Positions 6,289 to 10,870 of a DNA stretch of 10,870 nt are shown here, in pieces. The notes under the pieces were generated by a model that searched no databases, was not told where the DNA came from, and was given only the letters and a program-made list of their open reading frames with translations. A program made the translations under genes and the position numbers. Position 1 is the first letter of the stretch. Each line of letters opens with the position of its first letter. Source of the stretch: CAZJZH01 sp964550465 (GTDB lineage: Bacteria > Patescibacteriota > Patescibacteriia > JACRDY01); contig CAZJZH010000041.1 of assembly GCA_964550465.1 (NCBI GenBank), forward strand, positions 1-10,870, given 5' to 3'.

Positions 6289-6295
6289 GGCATAT

Positions 6296-6302
6296 CCTCC
6301 TT
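6296..6302 (-). promoter_or_regulatory. Strong ribosome binding site selecting a TTG start
   Basis: AAGGAGG on the minus strand, 7 bases before the TTG at 6288. The spacing is ideal for TTG and too short (2 bases) for the out-of-frame ATG at 6293, so this site decides the start codon. Confidence 0.8.
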
Positions 6303-6332
6303 GGTTGCAGAAAAGAACGTTAATGATTTAGC

Positions 6333-6338
6333 TATAAT
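6333..6338 (+). promoter_or_regulatory. Possible -10 element in the divergent gap before YceI
   Basis: A perfect TATAAT lies 134 bases upstream of the YceI ATG, in the gap between the minus-strand membrane protein and the plus-strand YceI gene. No good -35 is visible. On the minus strand the same bases read ATTATA and could serve the opposite gene, so direction is uncertain. Confidence 0.3.
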
Positions 6339-6471
6339 AGCATTTCAAAGGCGCTCGTCAATAACAGCCCAGAGGAGATGGTATCCGTCAACTACCCAAG
6401 GCTGAAAAAATTCGCTACACTACCGCGTACAAGCTGATGAGAGCAGCTATTTATCAATAATGTAATTGTTT

Positions 6472-7200
6472 ATGAAAAATCAAGGGGCGCTCATTTTCGT
6501 GGTTATCCTCATTATCGCTGCTGGCGTGCTGTGGTGGTGGCAGACTGACCAAGCTGACGCACCAGCCAATGAGCAGGGGGCAATGATGGAGGACAAAGAC
6601 GGTGCAATGATGGAAGACGATAAGATGGATGGCGATGCCATGATGGAAGAGGGTCAGCCAGTTGAAGACTTGTCAGAGTACGACGGCCAGTACAGTCTGG
6701 TCAGCAGCCAGTCAGAATTAGAGTGGGGTGCGTCAAAGATTGTAGGTGGTAGCCATGAAGGTATGGTGGCTATCAGTGATGGCGCTTTGACATTGACAGA
6801 TGGTCAGGTTAGTGAGGCTACATTCACGATTGACATGACCAGCATCACCGAATCAGAGGGTGGTCAGCAGGTAGTGACGCATTTGAAGAGCGATGACTTT
6901 TTCAACGTGGCACAGTACCCAACCGCTACCATTGTCGTGACAAATATTGCTCAAGTTGATGGTCAATACCAAGTAACGGGTGATTTGACTATCCGTGATA
7001 TTACCAACGAAGTTACCTTCCCGGCTGAGATCACCGCTACGGCTGATGGCCAGTTGATGATTGAGGCTGACTTCACTATCGACCGGACTGACTGGGAGAT
7101 TAACTTCTTGTCCGGCTCTATTTTCCAGCAGCTGGGTGACAATGCCATTAAAGACGACATCCAGTTTGATCTGACTGCTGTCCTGACTCCTGCCAGCTAA
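6472..7200 (+). CDS. Membrane-anchored YceI family protein with Met/acidic linker
   Basis: A 242-residue protein. Residues 5-23 form a transmembrane anchor ending in WWW. Residues 26-63 are a low-complexity acidic linker with repeated AMMED/AMMEE units. The rest, from about residue 74, is a YceI lipocalin-like beta barrel: SELEWGASKIVGGSHEG near the start, TFTIDMTSI, then VVTHLKSDDFF.VAQYPTATI, GDLTIRDITNEVTFPA and a closing FTIDRTDWEI. YceI proteins bind isoprenoid lipids such as polyprenyl chains or quinones in other bacteria. The ATG at 6472 is preferred to a TTG at 6466. The linker's Met pairs could bind copper or act as oxidation sinks, but that is speculation. A VKOR gene follows after 11 bases with no terminator between, so they are likely co-transcribed. 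Confidence 0.92.
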   Translation: MKNQGALIFVVILIIAAGVLWWWQTDQADAPANEQGAMMEDKDGAMMEDDKMDGDAMMEEGQPVEDLSEYDGQYSLVSSQSELEWGASKIVGGSHEGMVAISDGALTLTDGQVSEATFTIDMTSITESEGGQQVVTHLKSDDFFNVAQYPTATIVVTNIAQVDGQYQVTGDLTIRDITNEVTFPAEITATADGQLMIEADFTIDRTDWEINFLSGSIFQQLGDNAIKDDIQFDLTAVLTPAS

Positions 7201-7211
7201 CACAATCTGGC

Positions 7212-7622
7212 ATGTACACAGCCATCTTCAGTGCGGCATTAGCCGGCCTAGTTCTATCCGCCTACATCTGGCGTAAACATTCGACTGGTCAGAAACTAGT
7301 CTGCGTGATAGGGCAAGATTGCAACGCGGTCATCGGCAGTCAGTACAATAAACTGATCTTCGGTATCTCGAACGAGGTCTTGGGCATGGCTTACTACGCC
7401 GTGGTGGCAGTGGCTATCATAGCGCTATGGCTGGGCGTGACTAGTATTGCTAGTATCAGTTTGATGCTGCTGCTGGTTATTGCCGGCGGCATCGGCGCAC
7501 TGTTCTCAGTATTTTTGACCGGCGTGCAGCTAATAGCACTGCAGGAGTGGTGTGAATACTGTCTGACCAGTGCCGGGCTCAGCATACTGATATTTATTTT
7601 AGAGCTGATTATTATCCTCTAA
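7212..7622 (+). CDS. Vitamin K epoxide reductase (VKOR) family protein
   Basis: A 136-residue integral membrane protein with four predicted helices, at about residues 2-19, 53-74, 79-105 and 118-136. It has the VKOR signature: a loop Cys pair C31 and C37 (CVIGQDC), a conserved Ser43, GISNEVLGMAYYA at 51-63, and the active-site CXXC C114-E-Y-C117 within QEWCEYCLTSA. Bacterial VKOR homologues replace DsbB: they reoxidise a periplasmic thioredoxin-like partner and pass electrons to quinone. All four key Cys are present, so it should be active. No DsbA-like partner is fused or encoded here. The neighbouring anchored YceI protein, from a lipid- or quinone-binding family, fits an envelope redox theme. 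The Cys-rich lipoprotein at 1131 is a plausible client. Confidence 0.92.
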   Translation: MYTAIFSAALAGLVLSAYIWRKHSTGQKLVCVIGQDCNAVIGSQYNKLIFGISNEVLGMAYYAVVAVAIIALWLGVTSIASISLMLLLVIAGGIGALFSVFLTGVQLIALQEWCEYCLTSAGLSILIFILELIIIL

Positions 7623-7628
7623 TCAATC

Positions 7629-7660
7629 AAAAAAGCTGCTCGTCAATGAGCGGCTTTTTT
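7629..7660. terminator. Terminator after VKOR, A/T-flanked
   Basis: AAAAAAGCTGCTC (7629-7641) pairs with GAGCGGCTTTTTT (7648-7660), one pair being G-T, around a 6-base loop. The T-run of the plus strand and the A-run on the other side make it usable in both directions; its job here is to end the YceI-VKOR transcript. Confidence 0.88.
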
Positions 7661-7662
7661 GG

Positions 7663-7668
7663 TACTAT
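7663..7668 (+). promoter_or_regulatory. Possible -10 element giving a near-leaderless CYTH mRNA
   Basis: TACTAT lies directly after the terminator T-run and only 9 bases before the CYTH ATG at 7678. Transcription starting about 7 bases downstream would leave almost no 5' leader, and no Shine-Dalgarno is seen. The terminator immediately upstream requires a promoter in this narrow space unless there is read-through. Confidence 0.4.
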
Positions 7669-7677
7669 AGAACCACT

Positions 7678-8199
7678 ATGGTTGATGAATTTGAGCGCAC
7701 ATATTTAGCTAAGTCATTGCCGGCTGACCTGACTGATCATCCGGTCAAGGAAATTTTAGATATCTATATCCCGGCTAGTGCGGCTCATCCTACTTTGCGC
7801 ATTCGCAAAAATGGCGAGCGCTACGAGATGACCAAGAAGCAGCCGGTTGACGATGCCGACTACTCACATCAAACCGAGCATACGATTAGTTTAACCGCAG
7901 CAGAGTGGCAAGACCTGGCGCAGCTACCCGGTAAGCGAGTGCGTAAACTGCGCTACCAGTATCCGTACCAAGGCATCACGTTAGAGTTCGATCTATTTCA
8001 AGACGACTTGGCTGGCTTGGTAGAGGTGGATGCTGAGTTTACCAGCAAGGCAGCGTCAGCCGACTTTACCATGCCGGAATACTGCCTAGCTGATGTAACC
8101 CAAGAAACATTTTTAGCTGGCGGTATGCTCTGCGGTAAATCCTATGCCGATATTGCCGATGACTTAGCTCGTTACAATTATCAGCCAATCAAGCTATGA
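7678..8199 (+). CDS. CYTH-domain triphosphate tunnel protein, variant ExExT motif
   Basis: A 173-residue protein of the CYTH / triphosphate tunnel metalloenzyme superfamily (class IV adenylate cyclases, thiamine- and tripolyphosphatases). The N-terminal metal motif normally ExExK reads E4-F-E6-R-T8, so the Lys is Thr. Other tunnel elements are present: LRIRKNGERYEMTKK at 40-54 (R41, R43, K53, K54), KRVRKLRY at 86-93, LEFDLF at 102-107 and the metal-binding VEVDAEF at 115-121. The C-terminal part (139-170) is a short helical tail. Triphosphate hydrolysis is the likeliest activity; the substrate is unknown. The next gene's ATG overlaps this stop (ATGA), indicating translational coupling. Confidence 0.88.
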   Translation: MVDEFERTYLAKSLPADLTDHPVKEILDIYIPASAAHPTLRIRKNGERYEMTKKQPVDDADYSHQTEHTISLTAAEWQDLAQLPGKRVRKLRYQYPYQGITLEFDLFQDDLAGLVEVDAEFTSKAASADFTMPEYCLADVTQETFLAGGMLCGKSYADIADDLARYNYQPIKL

Positions 8200-8609
8200 A
8201 GATTATCGTTTGTGGCAGCATGACTGCTTCGCCGGAGATGGTAGCGATAGAAAAAGAGCTGCAGGCTTTGGGGTATGAGGTGGTGTTGCCGGATTTTACT
8301 CATCAGTATGCGCGGCTCAATTCAGCAGAGGAAATGCATAGTGAGTCAGCCCATAACAAAGTGGAGCATGATTTGATTCGCGGGTATTTTGACACCATCA
8401 AAAATGGCGACGCTGTCCTGGTGGCTAACATTGAGCGGAAGGGTGTGGTTGGTTATATCGGCGGTAACAGTTTTTTGGAAATGGGTTTTGCTCATGTCCT
8501 CAATAAGCCTATCTACCTGTTGCACCAGATTCCAGACATGGGCTATTGCGACGAGATTGAAGCGATGGAGCCTGTGGTGGTAGATGGCGATCTTTCAAAA
8601 ATTACATAA
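8196..8609 (+). CDS. Nucleoside 2-deoxyribosyltransferase-like protein
   Basis: A 137-residue protein with a Rossmann-like nucleoside 2-deoxyribosyltransferase fold. It begins MKIIVCGSMTAS, a phosphate-loop-like strand-turn, then LGYEVVLPDF at 25-34. A GDAVLVANIERKG strand (71-83) carries Asp72, and GGNSFLEMGFAHVLNKPIYLL (89-109) carries Glu95, the position of the catalytic nucleophile in that superfamily. Relatives include base-exchange enzymes and 2'-deoxynucleotide N-hydrolases such as Rcl/DNPH1. The middle insert at residues 36-58, with two His, is unlike the classical enzymes. It overlaps the CYTH stop by four bases, so the two are one operon, consistent with a shared nucleotide-cleaning task. 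Exact reaction unknown. Confidence 0.78.
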   Translation: MKIIVCGSMTASPEMVAIEKELQALGYEVVLPDFTHQYARLNSAEEMHSESAHNKVEHDLIRGYFDTIKNGDAVLVANIERKGVVGYIGGNSFLEMGFAHVLNKPIYLLHQIPDMGYCDEIEAMEPVVVDGDLSKIT

Positions 8610-8632
8610 CTTTTCTTTTGTTATTTTTTATT
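8606..8632 (+). terminator. Weak AT-rich terminator-like hairpin
   Basis: ATAAC (8606-8610) can pair with GTTAT (8620-8624) around a pyrimidine loop and is followed by TTTTTTATT. It overlaps the stop codon of the preceding gene. The stem is only five AT-rich pairs, so it is a weak candidate, but it is the only T-run-bearing hairpin directly after this operon. Confidence 0.35.
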
Positions 8633-8863
8633 ACCCCACAGATTCAAAAAATTAACTTCTTCAGAGCGTGCTGGGGTCAAGGCTCCTTCGCCACTTTTGA
8701 CAGCAAAAGTGGCCAAAACTGCCGGGGGAACATATCCGCCGATGGGCTATTCACCTTCTCCCCTCTAAACCCAGCCCACCGCCTGCCGCCGCTAATCTAA
8801 TCGCCCGCGGCGCTACCCACCCAGCGGTGGGCTTCGGGCAGGATGTTCCCCCGGACCCCAAGG
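8633..8863. repeat. GC-rich nested palindromic element, possible structured RNA or MITE-like repeat
   Basis: No convincing gene lies between 8610 and 8907. Instead the region folds on itself. Outer arms TGGGGTC (8672-8678) pair with GACCCCA (8854-8860). A 12-bp arm CCGGGGGAACAT (8722-8733) pairs with ATGTTCCCCCGG (8843-8854). A 10-bp arm AGCCCACCGC (8773-8782) pairs with GCGGTGGGCT (8824-8833). CGCCGC (8787-8792) pairs with GCGGCG (8807-8812). A separate side hairpin GCCACTTTTG/CAAAAGTGGC lies at 8690-8713. ACCCCA at 8633-8638 is an alternative partner for TGGGGT at 8672-8677. Base composition jumps from AT-rich flanks to very GC-rich. Candidates are a structured ncRNA or a REP/MITE-like repeat; it does not match the conserved cores of tmRNA, RNase P RNA or SRP RNA that I know. 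Confidence 0.65.
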
Positions 8864-8907
8864 TTTTGAACAAGTAACGCTTTTATAGCTTAACGTAAAA
8901 TCATCTT

Positions 8908-9312
8908 ATGACAATTATCCAATACATCTCACTCTACGCCCTAACCGCAATCGTCTTTTTTGGCATCGACATTGTCTGGTTGGGAGTGGTGGCGCAGCAG
9001 TTCTATCAAAAAACCTTAGGGCACTTGATGGGTGCGGTTAACTGGAGCGCGGCCATCGTTTTTTACTTACTCTACATCGTCGGTATTTTGATTTTTGCTA
9101 CCCTGCCAGCTCTGCAAAAAGGGCAGTGGACCCAGGCACTGCTCTACGGTGCGCTGTTTGGCTTTTTCTGTTACGCTACCTATGACCTGAGCAATTTAGC
9201 CACACTGAAAGATTGGCCGATTGTGGTGGTGGTAGTTGATATTATCTGGGGAGCAGTCTTGACTGGTACAGTGGCTACCGCGGCGTTCTTTATTGGTAAG
9301 TGGATTTCCTAG
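8908..9312 (+). CDS. DUF2177 family membrane protein
   Basis: A 134-residue inner-membrane protein with four predicted helices (about residues 6-28, 46-66, 76-94, 103-130). It matches DUF2177: FFGIDIVWLGVVAQQFY at 17-33, NWSAAIVFYLLYIVGILIFA at 45-64, PALQKGQW at 67-74, ALFGFFCYATYDLSNLATL at 82-100 and DIIWG at 111-115. The function of the family is unknown. The ATG has no obvious Shine-Dalgarno; TAAAAT at 8896-8901 would make a short-leader promoter. Another small four-helix protein of an uncharacterised family follows on the same strand after a repeat tract. Confidence 0.9.
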   Translation: MTIIQYISLYALTAIVFFGIDIVWLGVVAQQFYQKTLGHLMGAVNWSAAIVFYLLYIVGILIFATLPALQKGQWTQALLYGALFGFFCYATYDLSNLATLKDWPIVVVVVDIIWGAVLTGTVATAAFFIGKWIS

Positions 9313-9328
9313 ATAAAGGGCGTACTTG

Positions 9329-9398
9329 ATATCCCATATCCCATATCCCATCTCTTATATCTCATCTCCCATATCCCATCTCCCATATCTCATATCTA
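9329..9398. repeat. Ten-copy heptamer tandem repeat (ATATCCC/ATCTCCC)
   Basis: Exactly ten contiguous 7-base units fill 70 bases. Units 1-3 and 7 are ATATCCC, units 6 and 8 are ATCTCCC, and units 4, 5, 9 and 10 are one- to three-base variants (ATCTCTT, ATATCTC, ATATCTC, ATATCTA). The array lies between two plus-strand membrane protein genes, starts 16 bases after a stop codon and ends about 50 bases before the next start. Degenerate intergenic heptamer arrays are known as STRR sequences in cyanobacteria; this is the same architecture. It encodes nothing obvious. Confidence 0.93.
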
Positions 9399-9451
9399 AT
9401 TTTCCGTGGAACGTGGGTTGTGTATTGTATTAAACACTAAAAAACAAACGT

Positions 9452-9874
9452 ATGTTTCTATTTGAAACGGTAAACTATTGGGCAGTACTAGCCACCGGCG
9501 TACTGTCATTTATCCTCGGTATGCTGTGGTACTCACCGGTACTGTTTGCCAATCCCTGGATGAAAGAGTTGGGCATGACCAATGACGACATCAAAAAGCG
9601 CATGGACAAGCAGGGGCCAATGATTATGATCTTGGGCTTTGTTGGCGGGCTGATCACCAGTTTTGTTATGGCGCATGTGGTCATCTGGACTGACAGCGTT
9701 TCATTTGGTGCTGGCGCGGTAGCGGGCTTCATCATCTGGCTGGGCTTTGCGCTGCCACTGGTGCTCGGTAAAAGCTTATGGGAGGCTGCTTCATGGAAAC
9801 TATTCTGGATCAATGTCGGCTTCTTCTTGGTTGACTTCTTGTTGATCGGCGGCATCCTGGCTGTTTGGCGCTAG
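9452..9874 (+). CDS. DUF1761 family membrane protein
   Basis: A 140-residue membrane protein with four predicted helices at about residues 8-28, 56-78, 84-105 and 116-138. The N-terminal signature is VNYWAVLATGVLSFILGMLWYSP then LFANPWMKELGM, diagnostic of DUF1761. A short polar loop with several Lys and Asp lies at 38-55. The family is widespread and uncharacterised. Start ATG at 9452; no clear Shine-Dalgarno. It follows the heptamer repeat and is succeeded by terminator-like hairpins. Confidence 0.9.
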   Translation: MFLFETVNYWAVLATGVLSFILGMLWYSPVLFANPWMKELGMTNDDIKKRMDKQGPMIMILGFVGGLITSFVMAHVVIWTDSVSFGAGAVAGFIIWLGFALPLVLGKSLWEAASWKLFWINVGFFLVDFLLIGGILAVWR

Positions 9875-9891
9875 CACGGGCTGTTCGTAGG

Positions 9892-9942
9892 AAAATGACA
9901 CCCTCTCCGCCCCGCTAAGTTAGCAGGCAGGGTTTTCTGTCA
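9892..9942 (+). terminator. Terminator-like structure after DUF1761
   Basis: CCCT (9901-9904) pairs with AGGG (9929-9932) enclosing CC.GCTA/TAGC.GG (9911-9927), followed by TTTTCTGT. An alternative outer pairing TGACA (9896-9900) with TGTCA (9938-9942) would absorb the T-run. The stem has mismatches, so this is weaker than the next hairpin. Confidence 0.5.
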
Positions 9943-9950
9943 GGAAGTAA

Positions 9951-9980
9951 AATGCCACACCTATACATAGGTGTGGCATT
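9951..9980. terminator. Bidirectional terminator between DUF1761 and histidine phosphatase
   Basis: AATGCCACACCTA (9951-9963) pairs perfectly with TAGGTGTGGCATT (9968-9980) around a 4-base loop. The minus strand continues GGCATTTTACTT and the plus strand GGCATTGTGTTTG. It sits in a convergent gap just past the stop of the minus-strand phosphatase, for which it is the better-placed terminator. Confidence 0.85.
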
Positions 9981-9994
9981 GTGTTTGCGCCTAA

Positions 9995-10684
9995 TTAGGC
10001 GAAGGAGGGCGAGAGGTCGCCAGTAGGTGCGCCGGAGTGTCCCGACTCTTCCTGAGGCGGGATAGATAGGAACGGATCTTCCTGCGGTCCCGTTTTAGGG
10101 TTGATGTCAATCACTTGGCAGTTGCCCATGAAGTGTCGTTGCAGCACGTCTCGCCAGGGCAGCCCGTGAGCGGCAGCGTGGAGCATCAGCCCCGTGTCAT
10201 TATGAGTGAACACCATGATGACATCGTCAGGACCATGCTGTTTGGTCAGATCCTGCAATACCCGCGTAGCTCGTGCGTACAGCTCATCGAAATTCTCCCC
10301 ACCTTCCGGATTGAGGAAATAGGTCACCATGTCCGCCTTGAGGATATGCGGACGACAGAGTTCCTCAATTCGGTGCACTGGTTGACCAGCCATCTCCCCA
10401 AAGTTTCGTTCGATCAGATTACTGACAATTTTTGCTTTGGGTAGACCGGCGGCAGCCGTAACCAGTCCCGCAGTGCGTTGTGCCCTGAGGAGAGGTGAGC
10501 AGTAAGTAGCTGCGAAGCGCAATTCTAGGCGCTGCATGACTTTACCTAATTCAAGCGCTTGCAGCACACCCCTTGTGCTCAAGGAGGTGTTATTCCACCC
10601 GTTGAGGATGCCGCTCTGGTTGCCTTCACACTGCCCATGTCGCGCCACCAGTAGGCGCGGCCCCTTATATGTCTCGTCACTCAC
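9995..10684 (-). CDS. Histidine phosphatase (phosphoglycerate mutase-like) family protein
   Basis: A 229-residue cytoplasmic protein of the histidine phosphatase superfamily, branch 1. The catalytic LLVARHGQCEGN contains R15-H16-G17. YCSPLLRAQRTA carries R67, LIERNFGEMAG carries the acid E92, and VMVFTH-type FTHNDTGLML carries the second His, H161. The phosphate-pocket set is complete, so it should be an active phosphatase or mutase; substrate unknown. The usual RHGET is RHGQC here, and residues 195-229 form a Pro/Gly/Ser-rich tail with no fold of its own. The start is a GTG at 10684, supported by AGGAG at 10698-10694 nine bases upstream. A strong hairpin terminator follows the stop. It has no same-strand neighbour in the window. 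Confidence 0.92.
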   Translation of the reverse strand: MSDETYKGPRLLVARHGQCEGNQSGILNGWNNTSLSTRGVLQALELGKVMQRLELRFAATYCSPLLRAQRTAGLVTAAAGLPKAKIVSNLIERNFGEMAGQPVHRIEELCRPHILKADMVTYFLNPEGGENFDELYARATRVLQDLTKQHGPDDVIMVFTHNDTGLMLHAAAHGLPWRDVLQRHFMGNCQVIDINPKTGPQEDPFLSIPPQEESGHSGAPTGDLSPSFA

Positions 10685-10815
10685 GTTTCTCGTCTCCTAT
10701 TCAGTTGTGTTGATGGTTAAAGAACGAAAAGTCCCAACGGTGAATATAGCAGGAATGAGAAGAGTGGTCAATGGGGGGGTGAGATAGGGGGTAGTAACCA
10801 GTAATGAGGGTGTCC

Positions 10816-10870
10816 CCGTATGCGGTATGTCGTATGCAGGCAGGCACTATGTGTCTTCTCCGTCATACGG
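10816..10870. repeat. Short heptamer run inside an inverted repeat
   Basis: GTATGCG, GTATGTC and GTATGCA form three contiguous 7-base units at 10818-10838. CCGTATG at 10816-10822 is also the exact inverse of CATACGG at 10864-10870, the last bases of the window. The unit differs from the array at 9329 but has the same 7-base period. The stretch 10685-10815 shows no gene, only the phosphatase's upstream region and G-runs at about 10770-10776 and 10789-10793. Confidence 0.55.

Noticed and set aside
6291..6293. ATG as start of the small membrane protein
   Set aside because: It is out of frame with the protein, stops after seven codons and sits only 2 bases from the Shine-Dalgarno.
6365..6460. 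Open frame without a start codon whose end reads like protein (RQLPKAEKIRYTTAYKLMRAA...)
   Set aside because: It has no ATG, GTG or TTG with a ribosome site, is only about 31 codons, and matches no family I know. It might be a gene remnant, but the evidence is too thin to list.
8618..8800. 60-aa plus-strand frame beginning at 8618
   Set aside because: It crosses the palindromic element, has no ribosome site and low-complexity content, and fits chance in a GC-rich repeat.
9329..9398. CRISPR array
   Set aside because: Units are 7 bases, contiguous and degenerate, with no spacers.
9475..9855. 126-aa minus-strand frame opposite DUF1761
   Set aside because: Antisense shadow of a clear DUF1761 protein, with no ribosome site and no family resemblance.

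Overview
The window most likely comes from the chromosome of a Candidate Phyla Radiation (Patescibacteria) bacterium. Small compact genes are separated by 2 to 15 bases. Many genes are short single-domain families: DUF427, NADAR, DUF2177, DUF1761, SOUL, YceI and VKOR. The YceI protein carries a Met/acidic 'AMMED' linker behind an N-terminal anchor, a style I associate with that group. TGA is used as an ordinary stop, for example at 1815-1817 and 8197-8199, so this is not a code-25 lineage. The phylum assignment is an inference; nothing in the window is a taxonomic marker except one tRNA.

Layout. 1-590: two minus-strand genes, the start of a YdeI-like protein that runs off the left edge and a RidA-like protein lacking the usual catalytic arginine. 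590-1130: no protein gene; it holds a complete tRNA-Ser(CGA) on the minus strand, a second decayed copy of that tRNA's 3' end 162 bp away, and several hairpins. 1131-1875: an Asp-rich, Cys-rich secreted lipoprotein with its own terminator. 1936-4885: a tightly packed plus-strand run, DUF427 - NADAR - DUF1801-like - ParB-like - HD phosphohydrolase-like - SOUL, bracketed by a terminator on each side. 4892-6288: two minus-strand genes, a dihydroorotate-dehydrogenase-like enzyme and a small membrane protein started by TTG. 6472-7660: a membrane-anchored YceI protein and a VKOR family protein, then a terminator. 7678-8609: a CYTH protein overlapping by 4 bases with a nucleoside-2-deoxyribosyltransferase-like protein. 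8610-8907: no convincing gene; a GC-rich nested palindrome. 8908-9874: two small multi-pass membrane proteins, DUF2177 and DUF1761, separated by a ten-copy heptamer tandem repeat. 9995-10684: a histidine phosphatase on the minus strand. 10685-10870: no gene; short heptamer repeats and an inverted repeat.

How the genes fit together. Two themes are visible: nucleotide chemistry (NADAR, HD protein, CYTH, deoxyribosyltransferase-like protein, DHODH-like enzyme, histidine phosphatase) and the cell envelope with oxidative folding (VKOR, a Cys-rich lipoprotein that would need disulfides, anchored YceI and SOUL proteins). Nothing here is a recognised defence island, CRISPR array or complete mobile element. 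The observations most worth following are the terminator-bracketed NADAR/HD/ParB-like operon, the folded element at 8633-8863, and the duplicated tRNA-Ser end with a hairpin beginning at each CCA.
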